A DNA stretch of 64,000 nt, taken from JACCZX01 sp040003315 (GTDB taxonomy: Bacteria > Pseudomonadota > Gammaproteobacteria > Burkholderiales > Burkholderiaceae_F). Position numbers and translations under genes: made by a program. Every line of letters starts with the position of its first letter. Positions within the stretch are counted from its first letter, which is position 1. Below the pieces are notes generated by a model. That model did no database searches and was not told where the DNA came from. It saw only the letters and a list, made by a program, of their open reading frames with translations. The stretch covers positions 1 through 64,000 of the forward strand of contig JBDUCU010000002.1 of NCBI GenBank assembly GCA_040003315.1, written 5' to 3'. Of this stretch, positions 41,945-50,645 are shown piece by piece.

Positions 41945-42424
41945 ATGAAGAAATTGCTGTTGATCGGTATTGCTTGCGTGGGGCTGCTGTCTGGCTGCGC
42001 TCACTTTCAAGATGCAAGACTCGGGCTTGAAGGTTTTAACCCTCGGGTGATCCGGCAACCGCAACCACTTTTGCCGAACGTCTTTGTTGTGAATAGTCGG
42101 CTCGTGGTCGATCAGGAGCCGATTCGGATTAGCAGGCGAGAGGTCGGGCACGATGGTCGCGTGACTATCTCGTGGGCACTGGCAGCGGGGAGCCCATACA
42201 CGTTCGCAAATAAAGGTATTGAGTTTCCTCGTGAACCGAACAAAGGAAAGCAACCACCTGAACTCGATTGTCGCGTCCAAGGTTCTGCGCGAAAAATAGC
42301 CGAATGTACCTTCAGACCGCCTGTTGGGCGATCGGAATTCAAGTACACCATCTACGTACAGAACCCGCAAAACAAAAGCGAGGTGATCGAGCCTCTAGAC
42401 CCGTACGTCGTAAGCGACATTTAG
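41945..42424 (+). CDS. Lipoprotein of unknown function
   Basis: A 159-residue protein with a lipoprotein signal peptide (lipobox LLSGC, Cys-19) and a strong Shine-Dalgarno (GAGGAGG). The mature part contains a basic/hydrophobic beta-rich region (NVFVVNSRLVVDQEPIRI, GRVTISWALAAGSPYTF) and ends with YTIYVQNPQN; no family recognised. Base composition is near 50% GC in the lines I counted, lower than the flanking genes, which may mark recent acquisition. Its 3' end overlaps the convergent cyclase gene by 30 bp. Confidence 0.75.
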   Translation: MKKLLLIGIACVGLLSGCAHFQDARLGLEGFNPRVIRQPQPLLPNVFVVNSRLVVDQEPIRISRREVGHDGRVTISWALAAGSPYTFANKGIEFPREPNKGKQPPELDCRVQGSARKIAECTFRPPVGRSEFKYTIYVQNPQNKSEVIEPLDPYVVSDI

Positions 42425-45070
42425 TCGATCTGCAGCTTCGCTTTCATTCTGTAGTCGTGCATGCGCGAGCGCGAGGGCTTCTTCGTACGGCATTGATCGA
42501 CCGATCCTGGCCGTAGCTTCAAATCTGGGTGGACAAAGTTCGGTCTTTGCTCGCAGCATCAGCCGCGCCAGAAACGCGTCATCAACGGCGTCTCGGCGCA
42601 GGCCTGCTTGCTCAGCTTGCGCTTCCGCCGCGCCAAAGAGCTTCGCCGCCGTTTCACAATCTCTACAAAACGCACATAGCGCCGCGGTGACTTCCAAAGC
42701 GCTTACGCCAACCTGCCGAGATCCCATTCGTACAGCGATCGCGAGCGCCTCACTAAGCATCGGACGGGCGTGTTCGCCATTTGCTTGATCAATTGAAACC
42801 ATCGCGAGATTGAGCAGCCCTATAGCAGTTGCCTCTTGATCGCCTAACTCGCGGAAGAGCGACAAGGCACTTTCGTAGAGCGGCTCGGCATTTGTTAGTT
42901 GTCCCTCCATTCGATGAAGCTGCGCGAGGGAAATGAGCGCTACGGCTAACTCTCGCCGTTTGCCGAGCCCTCGCGCCAACGAAACTGCCTCTTCTCCGTA
43001 CGCGCGAGCATTGTCCAAGTCTCCCAATCCGACCGCTGCCATTCCAAGAGGTTGCAGCACAGACACAATTCTCGCTTGGTCGCCGATCTCGCGAGCGATC
43101 GTGAGGCTTTCCTTCAAGTACTGTTGTGCTTGGGCATGGCGGCCCATAAAACAGCAAAGCTGTCCCGCGTCAAACAGCCCGCGGCAACGGGCGAAGTCGC
43201 GGCGCTGGGAGTCGATGCGCCCAAGCGCTTCGGCCGTGACTCGATAACCCTGTTCCAGCAGACCTCTGTTGATCCAATAACTCTTCAGCGCGCTCGCTAA
43301 CCGCAGACCGTCTTCTGATGCCGATTTGGCGCTATCGATCCAGCGATGTGCGGAAAGCAAATTTTCCCTATCGACATCAAGTCGGGCGAGCGCGGATTCG
43401 TGTGTTGGACTGCCGAACTCTGCACGCGCTTGTTCGGCTAGGGCTAGGAAGAACTGGAGATGCCGATTGCGCACTGCAGCTGCATCGTTGGCTGCGTCTA
43501 GTTTCTCCTGCGCGTAGTGCCGGACCGTATCCAACATCCGATATCGGTCGCCCCCGACGTCCGTGACCACCAACGATTTTTCTACGAGGCACGTCAGCAG
43601 ATCGAGAACATCCGCTTTGAGCAGTTCCGCATCGGCGCACACCGCCTCCGCGGCTTCCAAGGTCCAGCCACCAGCGAATACCGACAGGCGCTGAAACAGA
43701 GTGCGCTCGGCTTCGGTCAGCAGGTCGTAGCTCCAGTCGATCAACGCGCGCAATGTGCGTTGGCGCGGCAGAACGGTCTGATCGCCGGTGACGAGCAGGC
43801 GGAAGCGATCATGCAGCCGGGCGGCGATCGCTTCGGGCGACAGGGCGCGGATCCGCGCCGCGGCCAGCTCGATCGCAAGCGGAATGCCGTCGAGGCGACG
43901 GCAGATGTCGACTACTGAAGCGGCGTTTTTTTTGTTAAGGCTAAAACCCTGGCGTGCGGCCGACGCACGGTCGACAAAGAGCCGCACTGCTTCGTGTCGG
44001 ATCATCGATTCGATATCGATGCTCTGCTGTGCGTCGGGGACTGACAAAGTCGGGACGTGATAAGCGGTTTCACCGGCGACCTGCAGGTAGTCGCGGCTCG
44101 ACGTCAGAATCTTGATGCGCGATCCTGCCTGCAACAGCCGCTTTGCAAGGTCGGCGCACCCGTGTACCACTTGCTCGCAGTTGTCGAGAATGATCAGCAG
44201 CTGCAGATCGCGCACATACTTGATCAGCGCTTCGACGACGGGCCGGCCGGCTTCTTCCTTGACACCGAGCACCGAGGCCACCGCCTGAGGTACGGCGTCC
44301 GGATCGGTCAGCGCGGCAAGCTCGACGAACCAAACCCCATCCGGAAAATCATCCAGCACATCGGCGGCGAGCTGCAACGACAACCGCGACTTGCCGATGC
44401 CGCCCATGCCAAGCAGCGTGACCAGCCGGTTCGACATCAACAGCTGCCTGACCTCAGTCAGCTCGCGCTCGCGGCCGATAAACGAGTTCAGTTGCTGGGT
44501 CAGATTGTTGGGTGTCCCCTCAAGCGAACGCAGTGCAGGAAAGTCGGCGCGCAGTTGCGGGTGCAGCAGCTGATATATGTGCTCCGGGCTCGATAGATCT
44601 CGCAGCCGCACCGAGCCGAGATCGCGCAGCGAGACGTCGGGCGGCGGCGTCGCGCCGATCTGCTCGGCCACTGCACGCGACAGCAATATCTGGCCGCCGT
44701 GCGCGGCGCACATGATGCGCGCGGCGCGGTTGACCGCGCGGCCGTAAAAATCTCCGTCGCGCCGCTCGTCGATGCCCGTGTGCAACCCGCAACGCAACGG
44801 CAGCGCCATTCCATGTTCTGACTCGGACGACGACAATCGCTGCTGGATTTCGATACTTGCCAACACGGCGTCGATCGGGCTATCGAACGCTGCGTGCACG
44901 CCGTCGCCGGTCATCTTGACCACTGTGCCGCGATGGCGTTCGACGGCAGCCCTGGAAACGGTGTCGTGATGCGCCATTACCGGAAGCATCCGCTCGGGAT
45001 CGTGTTCCCATAGGCGGGTGCTGCCCTCGATGTCGGTAAAAACGAATGTGACGGGAGATGGGTCGGACAC
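42395..45070 (-). CDS. Class III nucleotide cyclase fused to AAA/NB-ARC-like ATPase and TPR region
   Basis: An 891-residue signalling protein. Residues 5-170 form a class III cyclase domain with metal Asp-13 (FVFTDIEGSTRLWE) and Asp-56 (KMTGDGVHAAF), Lys-52 at the expected base-recognition strand, and VNRAARI carrying the transition-state Asn/Arg pair. A Walker A (LLGMGGIGKSRLS) near residue 220 and LLIILDNCEQVV form an STAND-type ATPase of the kind found in LuxR/SARP regulators (about 195-500). Residues 560-860 are TPR-like helices (ARAYGEEAVSLARGLG). No DNA-binding domain follows. Function as a cAMP/cGMP-making sensor is inferred; the ligand is unknown. Confidence 0.85.
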   Translation of the reverse strand: MSDPSPVTFVFTDIEGSTRLWEHDPERMLPVMAHHDTVSRAAVERHRGTVVKMTGDGVHAAFDSPIDAVLASIEIQQRLSSSESEHGMALPLRCGLHTGIDERRDGDFYGRAVNRAARIMCAAHGGQILLSRAVAEQIGATPPPDVSLRDLGSVRLRDLSSPEHIYQLLHPQLRADFPALRSLEGTPNNLTQQLNSFIGRERELTEVRQLLMSNRLVTLLGMGGIGKSRLSLQLAADVLDDFPDGVWFVELAALTDPDAVPQAVASVLGVKEEAGRPVVEALIKYVRDLQLLIILDNCEQVVHGCADLAKRLLQAGSRIKILTSSRDYLQVAGETAYHVPTLSVPDAQQSIDIESMIRHEAVRLFVDRASAARQGFSLNKKNAASVVDICRRLDGIPLAIELAAARIRALSPEAIAARLHDRFRLLVTGDQTVLPRQRTLRALIDWSYDLLTEAERTLFQRLSVFAGGWTLEAAEAVCADAELLKADVLDLLTCLVEKSLVVTDVGGDRYRMLDTVRHYAQEKLDAANDAAAVRNRHLQFFLALAEQARAEFGSPTHESALARLDVDRENLLSAHRWIDSAKSASEDGLRLASALKSYWINRGLLEQGYRVTAEALGRIDSQRRDFARCRGLFDAGQLCCFMGRHAQAQQYLKESLTIAREIGDQARIVSVLQPLGMAAVGLGDLDNARAYGEEAVSLARGLGKRRELAVALISLAQLHRMEGQLTNAEPLYESALSLFRELGDQEATAIGLLNLAMVSIDQANGEHARPMLSEALAIAVRMGSRQVGVSALEVTAALCAFCRDCETAAKLFGAAEAQAEQAGLRRDAVDDAFLARLMLRAKTELCPPRFEATARIGRSMPYEEALALAHARLQNESEAADRLNVAYDVRV

Positions 45071-45160
45071 GAGGTTGACCCTGAAATCAAGCAGGCACGA
45101 TGTTACTGCGCGGCGCGTGAAATCTGCGCCACCGGTCGATCAGTCCAGCTCGACGTCGGC

Positions 45161-46252
45161 CTACAGGCAGTGATGGTCTGATGCCTGCAACAGTCCGCGA
45201 TCGGCCGGCGCCGCGTTCTTGATTTCCTCGTAGGGTCCCCAGAGCGTCGAAAAGTATCCTTTGCGGTTGACGTCGACTGCTTTTACACGCCGGCTCAAGG
45301 CCGGGCTTATCAGCAGGTAGTCGATTTTTTCGGTTTTGCCGGTGGTCTTGTAGGTGCCGGGGCGGCCCGAATACACCGGCAGCGACCTCGCATCGGTCAG
45401 CTTCGTATTTTTCACCAGCGGATCCAGGCTGCCGCCCGCGGGGTAATCGTTCGAGTCACCGGCTACGACGATCCGCGGTGTGCGCTTGCGCAGATCGCTG
45501 GCGATCCTCACCACTTCACCCGCCGGCTCGATGCGCTTGCGACCGCGCGGGTCACTGCCCTTGCTTGAGAAATGATTGCCGACCAGCGCGACGAAGTTCG
45601 GCTTTCCGACGTCATATGGAACTCGATCGAGTCGCGCGGAAAGATCGGATTGCCGGAGCTCGAGAGCCGATGCACGTTCGACCGCATGCCGACGAGCGGA
45701 TCGCGGGTGGTCATCCCGATGTCAATTCGGCGCGCGTCGTTGCCGTCGACCAGCATGATGATCCGATGGCGCGCATATCCCTGGCTTTCGAGCAGCAGCC
45801 ACACCAGCTGGTCATAGAACCGCTGCAGCGTCGGCCGGTCTTACCTCAACCAGCAGCAGCAGCACGTCGGCATTGACTTCCGCGATGACGCGCGCGGTGT
45901 TACGCAACGCCGCCGCATTGATCTGCACGCGGCGTAGGTCGAGCCAGCCGATCCAGTCGGCGCGGCCGTTGGCCTTGATTTCGACCGCCTTTCCGTTGGC
46001 ATAGAGAGCAAAGTCGCCGCGGATGTCGCGCAGAACAACATGTTTCGGCGCCACTCTGCCGCTGGTCAGCCCGTTACGATTCATGATCGCCAGAAATTTC
46101 TCTTTATCGTGCGCCAAATAGCGCGGCGCGCCGGTGATCAAATTGAAGCGGGTGTAGTCGATCAGGATCGGCTTGGCGACACTCCAGTCCTAGTAACTCA
46201 GGGCGAGCGGTCGGCTGAACAAATTCTCGACGTTGAAGGTCGCGAAGCGCAC
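45161..46252 (-). pseudogene. Endonuclease/exonuclease/phosphatase (EEP) family pseudogene
   Basis: Fragments of one EEP-fold protein lie in three frames. The N-terminal part starts at a GTG near 46252 (VRFATFNVENLFSRPLALSY) and meets an in-frame TAG at 46190-46192. The same frame then continues (LIDYTRFNLITGAPRYLAHD) to about 45840, where a small deletion shifts the frame before RPTLQRFYDQLVW. A second shift near 45620 leads into VGKPNFVALVGNHFSSKGSD. The last part (VVAGDSNDYPAGGSLDPLVK, then ASDHHCL) ends at 45161. Catalytic landmarks (Asn in FNVENLF, Glu in VEV, GDSND, SDHH) are all recognisable, so decay is recent, or sequencing errors are involved. Confidence 0.8.
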
Positions 46253-46340
46253 GTTGCAGTAATGTCCGTCGCAGTGGCAGACGAATGAACCTTACCTTTC
46301 CGCGCGTTCTTTTTGAAGCAGCCCAGCATCACGGACTTCA

Positions 46341-46973
46341 GTGAAGCCTAATCCCTCAGATCTGCAGCAGATTTCCATCGACACGCTGCTTCATTATCAG
46401 CAGGGTGCCGAGGACTTTCGCGAGGGCACGCGCGACCATGACGTCAGCCAGAATGTCGACGCGCTGCTGCGCCATATTGACGGCGCAGCGCCTTACAGCA
46501 TCCTGGACTTCGGATGTGGGCCCGGTCGCGATCTGAAGACGTTCAGCTCGCTGGGCCATGTTGCGATCGGTCTCGAGGGAGCCACGGCCTTTGTCGAGAT
46601 GGCTCGGCGCGATACCAGTTGTGAAGTCTGGCACCAGGATTTTCTCGAGCTGGATTTGCCAGAAGCACGGTTCGATGGCGTGTTCGCAAATGCGTCGTTG
46701 TTTCACGTGCCGTCGCGGCAGCTGGCGCGCGTGCTGCGACAGTTGCATCTGACGCTGAAGCCGCGCGGCGTGCTGTTCAGCTCGAATCCGCGCGGTGCCA
46801 ACGAGGAAGGATGGAACCGCGGACGCTACGGTGTGTATCACGACCTCGACACGTGGCGGCGCTATATGACCGAAGCGGGCTTTATCGAGCTCGAACACTA
46901 CTATCGGCCGGCAGGACGGCCACGCGCCGAGCAGCCATGGCTTGCGAGCGTGTGGCGTCGGTCGGCATCATGA
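46341..46973 (+). CDS. Class I SAM-dependent methyltransferase
   Basis: A 210-residue enzyme starting at GTG 46341. Motif I ILDFGCGPGRDLKTF lies near residues 54-68, acidic motif II at GLEGATAFVE, and post-motif residues at DGVFANASLFHVP. The fold is the small-molecule (UbiE/Tam-like) type; substrate unknown. Its last 92 bp overlap the 3' end of the convergent flavoprotein gene. The EEP pseudogene ends just upstream on the other strand. Confidence 0.85.
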   Translation: MKPNPSDLQQISIDTLLHYQQGAEDFREGTRDHDVSQNVDALLRHIDGAAPYSILDFGCGPGRDLKTFSSLGHVAIGLEGATAFVEMARRDTSCEVWHQDFLELDLPEARFDGVFANASLFHVPSRQLARVLRQLHLTLKPRGVLFSSNPRGANEEGWNRGRYGVYHDLDTWRRYMTEAGFIELEHYYRPAGRPRAEQPWLASVWRRSAS

Positions 46974-48387
46974 CCGTTCTTTGCTGATCCGGCTCGCTGT
47001 CGAGCGTCAAGAACACATTGTTCAGTCCCTCGGCAAGCGTCGGGTGCGCAAAGATCGCCTCTTTCAGTGCTGTGTACGGCAGCTTGCCCATCATTGCGAT
47101 CTGCAGCATGGACATGATTTCGCCGCCCTCGATGCCGAGCACCGTGCACCCCAGGATCTGATCAGTCTTCGCATCGACGATGACTTTGATCATTCCGCGT
47201 GACTCGTTCATTTCGACTGCGCGCGCGACGCCGTTCATGCCCATCTTGGCGATACGGATGTCGAGGCCGCGTTTGCGCGCTTCTGTTTCGTTCAATCCCA
47301 CCTGAGCGAGCTGCGGATCGATAAACGTCGTGTTCGGTACCAGACGATCTCCAAGTCGCGCGTTAAGCGTGTGCAACCAACGATCGCGCACGATGCGATA
47401 GTCGTCGTACGAGATGTGCGTAAATGCAGGGCCGCCCTTGACGTCGCCCAGCGCGTAGATACCGGCTACTGTGGTTTGCAACGTCGAATCGACAATCACG
47501 AAACCGGACTTGTCGACTGCTACGCCGGCGGCAGAGAGGCTGAGAGATTCGGTGTTCGGCTTTCTGCCGATCGCGACCAAAAGATGCGAGCCTGTCACCG
47601 AACGCGCGCAGCCTTCGCACTGATAGTGAACGGTGATATTGCCGGCGTCATTTCGCTCGACGCGTGCCACTGCAGAATCGGTGTCGACGCGAATACCGTC
47701 TTCCTCGAAGATCTTGCGCACGGCATCCGAGACATCGAGGTCCTCGCGCTCCACCAGGCGCGCGCCACGCTGGACGATCGTGACTTCGGAGCCAAAGCGG
47801 CGGTACATCTGCCCGAATTCGAGCCCGATGTAACCGCCACCAATCACGACTAGATGCTGTGGAACTTCAGCCAGCTCCATCACCGACGTTGAATCGAGGT
47901 ATGGCACCGACGCAAGCCCGGGGATCGGCGGCAATAACGGCCGCCCGCCAGTGTTGATGACAATCTTTCCTGCACTCAAGCGGCGAGACCCGCCGTCATT
48001 TAGTTTCACTTCAACTGTGGCCGCGTCGATGAACGACGCTGTGCCGAACAGCAACGACAGGTTCTTGGTGCGCTCAAGTTTATCTGTGCTGTAGTTGCCG
48101 AATCGCTCGACGATCGCACGCTTGATTGCTCGCACCGCTGTCATGTCGACGCTGACATTCGGGGCTCGCACACCATAGTCGCCTGCACGCCGCGCGAGAT
48201 ACGCGACCCGGGCGCTAGCGACCATGGTTTTGGTCGGCGTGCAACCGACGTTGACACAAGTGCCGCCGACGTGCTCGCGCTCGATCAGCGCAGTTGCCCA
48301 CCCTGCGCTGGCGAGATCAGCGGCCAGGGGTTTACCTGCCTGGCCACTGCCGATGATGATCGCATCGAAGCTCTCCGCTGCGCTCAT
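46882..48387 (-). CDS. FAD-dependent pyridine nucleotide-disulfide oxidoreductase (MerA-like)
   Basis: A 501-residue class I flavoprotein disulfide reductase: FAD motif AIIIGSGQAGKPLA (residue 9 onward), redox pair in GGTCVNVGCTPTKT (CX4C), NAD motif VVIGGGYIGLEFG near 180, second FAD motif GIYALGDVKGG and C-terminal AHPTLAEGLNNVF with the interface His. It resembles mercuric-reductase-like proteins but lacks the N-terminal HMA domain and the C-terminal vicinal Cys pair, so mercury reduction is doubtful. The C-terminal 30 residues are an extension that overlaps the methyltransferase gene. Its ATG overlaps the stop of a 48-codon ORF. Confidence 0.87.
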   Translation of the reverse strand: MSAAESFDAIIIGSGQAGKPLAADLASAGWATALIEREHVGGTCVNVGCTPTKTMVASARVAYLARRAGDYGVRAPNVSVDMTAVRAIKRAIVERFGNYSTDKLERTKNLSLLFGTASFIDAATVEVKLNDGGSRRLSAGKIVINTGGRPLLPPIPGLASVPYLDSTSVMELAEVPQHLVVIGGGYIGLEFGQMYRRFGSEVTIVQRGARLVEREDLDVSDAVRKIFEEDGIRVDTDSAVARVERNDAGNITVHYQCEGCARSVTGSHLLVAIGRKPNTESLSLSAAGVAVDKSGFVIVDSTLQTTVAGIYALGDVKGGPAFTHISYDDYRIVRDRWLHTLNARLGDRLVPNTTFIDPQLAQVGLNETEARKRGLDIRIAKMGMNGVARAVEMNESRGMIKVIVDAKTDQILGCTVLGIEGGEIMSMLQIAMMGKLPYTALKEAIFAHPTLAEGLNNVFLTLDSEPDQQRTVMMPTDATRSQAMAARRVAVLPADSSVRAR

Positions 48388-48530
48388 GCGATGCCCTTGA
48401 ACGCTGCCGCGTTCAGAGAAATCAAGCGGCGGTGAATCTCGACCGCGGCCGCTAAGTATCGGATCTGCGCCGCCCTGACCTCCGGGAGCGCACCGCGGAG
48501 CGCTTCGGTCTGCTCGTTTTCGGTATTCAT
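48384..48530 (-). CDS. Short ORF (48 residues) coupled to the flavoprotein gene
   Basis: A minus-strand ORF starting at ATG 48528-48530 after AGGGGGAGA (4 nt spacing) and ending in ATGA shared with the flavoprotein start (48384-48387). The product begins MNTENEQTEALRGALPEVRA and is predicted to be almost entirely helical, with RAAQIRYLAAAVEIHRRLISL as a possible amphipathic helix. No family recognised. Good ribosome binding plus ATGA coupling make it a credible small protein or translational leader. Confidence 0.55.
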   Translation of the reverse strand: MNTENEQTEALRGALPEVRAAQIRYLAAAVEIHRRLISLNAAAFKGIA

Positions 48531-48870
48531 CAATCTCCCCCTGGCACGTACTGTTCTGCGGAGCGCGTAGTCAGCACCGCGGCTTAGTCATTGGGCCGAA
48601 TGAAATCTTGCGGCGCGCACGCCAAAAAAATTGTCGGCGAGCGATGTAAGAAGGACGGCGCAGCGGCGACGCGGAATTAGCTCACATCGCCCAATGCCGA
48701 CGATCAAACCTGCATTTCGCCGCACCGCTGGATTTTCTTACAAGCATTTTGCCAAAATGTTTACGCGACGCGTGAAAGTTCTGCAACGGATGCCTGACTA
48801 AACGGTCACGCAGCGGCTCGGCAATTCGCCAGCGGCGCGCCATAACCCATCAATCACGAGAGGATAAAGG
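48531..48870. other. 340-bp intergenic region with palindromic sites
   Basis: No convincing ORF. It holds the RBS of the 48-codon ORF at its left end, an inverted pair of TGTAAGAA (48645-48652) and TTCTTACA (48735-48742), and a 15-bp palindrome (48745-48759) upstream of the exported cupin gene. An A-run lies at 48623-48630. Confidence 0.5.
48745..48759. promoter_or_regulatory. Palindrome upstream of the exported cupin gene
   Basis: CATTTTGCCAAAATG has perfect 7-bp arms around one central base, 111 bp upstream of the cupin ATG. It is immediately preceded by TTCTTACA. It is probably a regulator binding site; the regulator is unknown. Confidence 0.45.
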
Positions 48871-49377
48871 ATGAACAACAAATCCAATTTGGAGTCCACG
48901 TGGCGCCGCGTCGGTGTTGCTGCTCTGCTGGCCAGTGCACTTTCGGTAGTTGCCCCCACCGTTGTGGCCGGCGAATGCCCGGCCGACAAACGCGTTGCCG
49001 ATGGCCAGGGCCAGAAGGACGCCGGCCATAAGGCCAAGGGCGTGACCGACGTCGTTCGCTCCTCGACTGATCTGAGCAAAGAAGCCCCGATGCTGAAAGA
49101 TCGGCTGTTCCGTTTGCGCCAGCTCGATATTGCACCGGGTGGCATCGTTCCGTTCCACAGCCACGACGAGCGGCCGGCGCAGATCTACATTGTCAAGGGC
49201 ACGATCGTCGAATACGCGACCAACTGCGCGGTGCCAATTACGCACATGGCCGGCGATGTTGCGACGGAAAAACGCGGCGTTTCACACTGGTGGCAAAACA
49301 ACACGAACGAGCCGGTATTGCTGATTTCCGTGGACATCCTGCATGACACGGCTGGCGCCGATAAAAAGATGATGTAG
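48871..49377 (+). CDS. Exported cupin-domain protein
   Basis: A 168-residue protein with an N-terminal export signal (basic start, hydrophobic residues 14-32, then VVAG). The cupin core occupies about residues 85-155, with metal-binding pattern PFHSHDERPAQIYIVKGTIVEY and later HMAGDVATEKRGVSHWW. Two Cys (in GECPAD and ATNCAVP) may form a disulfide. Periplasmic cupins of this type have no assigned reaction. It is preceded by a 340-bp regulatory region, and 49 bp separate it from the MFS gene. Confidence 0.82.
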   Translation: MNNKSNLESTWRRVGVAALLASALSVVAPTVVAGECPADKRVADGQGQKDAGHKAKGVTDVVRSSTDLSKEAPMLKDRLFRLRQLDIAPGGIVPFHSHDERPAQIYIVKGTIVEYATNCAVPITHMAGDVATEKRGVSHWWQNNTNEPVLLISVDILHDTAGADKKMM

Positions 49378-49426
49378 CAGTGGGCCCGGCCTTCCCGCCA
49401 CGGGGATGCCTGGCGAGGACGATGAC

Positions 49427-50638
49427 ATGCTCACCTACCTGCGATTTCAGGCCGCGCCTGCCATGAGACAACAACACGTTCCAGCGAGTCGCGCATGGCT
49501 GCGCACGCTGGTGATCGGTTTGACCGCGTTCCTGACCCTGGTCGATCTGTTCGCCACGCAGGCGATCTTGCCGACGCTTACGCGCTTCTATCAAGTCAGT
49601 CCCGCAGCGATGGGGTTCGCGGTCAATGCCAGCACGATCGGCATGGCGGTCGCAGGCCTGGTGGTCGCGTTCTTCAGTCGACGCATCAACCGCAGGCTCG
49701 GCATTTTGCTGAGCCTCGCGTTGCTTTCGATTCCGACCGCGCTGCTGGCTATCGCTCCTGACCTGACCAGCTTCACCGCATTGCGCATCGTGCAGGGTGT
49801 GTTCATGTCGACCGCGTTCACGCTGACGCTGTCGTACTTGGCTGAACAGTGCAGCATGCGCGACGCGGCCGGTGCCTTCGCGGCGTACATCACGGGCAAC
49901 GTCGCGAGTAACTTGATCGGGCGCCTGGTGTCGGCCGCGCTCGCCGATCATCTCGGGCTGGCGGCGAACTTCTACGTGTTCGCCGGCTTGAATCTCGCCG
50001 GTGCGGTGCTGGTGTACTTCAGCCTCGGCCGCACTACGCCGATGGCGGTAGAAGGCGGGCACCACACGCAGCTTGCGATCTGGGCCGAGCACCTGCGCAA
50101 CAAGTCGCTGCGGGTCGCGTTTGCGCTCGGCTTTCTGATCCTGTTCGCATTCCTCGGCATCTTTACGTACGTCAACTTCGTGCTGGCGCGCGCGCCGCTG
50201 GCACTGGCGCCGATGTCGCTCGGTATTGTCTACTTTGTTTTCCTGCCGTCGATCTTTACCACGCCGCTCGCGGGGCGCGCGGTGCAACGCTTTGGTACGC
50301 GCAACACGCTGATCGGATCGCTGCTGGTGGCGGGTGCCGGGTTGCCGCTGCTGGTGTTGCCCAATCTCGCTGCGGTTCTGTTGGGCATGGTATTAGTCGC
50401 GGTCGGTACGTTCTTTGCGCAAGCAACGACAACAGGGTTCGTCGGCCGCGTGGCAACGACAGACCGTGCATCGGCGAGCGGCATTTATCTCGCCAGCTAT
50501 TTCTTCGGCGGATTGGTCGGCGCCGCCGTCTTGGGTCAGATCTTCGATAGCTTCGGCTGGGCTGCAGCGGTGAGCGGCGTCGGCGCTGCACTTGTGATCG
50601 CCCTTGGGCTGTCGTTCCGCATCAAGTCGGTGGATTGA
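49427..50638 (+). CDS. MFS transporter
   Basis: A 403-residue protein with 12 predicted helices. Loop 2-3 FFSRRINRRLGILLSLALL corresponds to MFS motif A, and LRIVQGVFMSTAFTLTLSYLAEQ is the motif C-like TM4-5 region. The pattern is that of DHA1-type (YnfM-like) exporters. I prefer ATG 49427 because GAGGA lies 8 nt upstream; the frame opens at 49406 without an RBS. Substrate unknown. It overlaps no gene but lies 7 bp before the DUF1622 gene. Confidence 0.84.
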   Translation: MLTYLRFQAAPAMRQQHVPASRAWLRTLVIGLTAFLTLVDLFATQAILPTLTRFYQVSPAAMGFAVNASTIGMAVAGLVVAFFSRRINRRLGILLSLALLSIPTALLAIAPDLTSFTALRIVQGVFMSTAFTLTLSYLAEQCSMRDAAGAFAAYITGNVASNLIGRLVSAALADHLGLAANFYVFAGLNLAGAVLVYFSLGRTTPMAVEGGHHTQLAIWAEHLRNKSLRVAFALGFLILFAFLGIFTYVNFVLARAPLALAPMSLGIVYFVFLPSIFTTPLAGRAVQRFGTRNTLIGSLLVAGAGLPLLVLPNLAAVLLGMVLVAVGTFFAQATTTGFVGRVATTDRASASGIYLASYFFGGLVGAAVLGQIFDSFGWAAAVSGVGAALVIALGLSFRIKSVD

Positions 50639-50645
50639 TTGCGCC

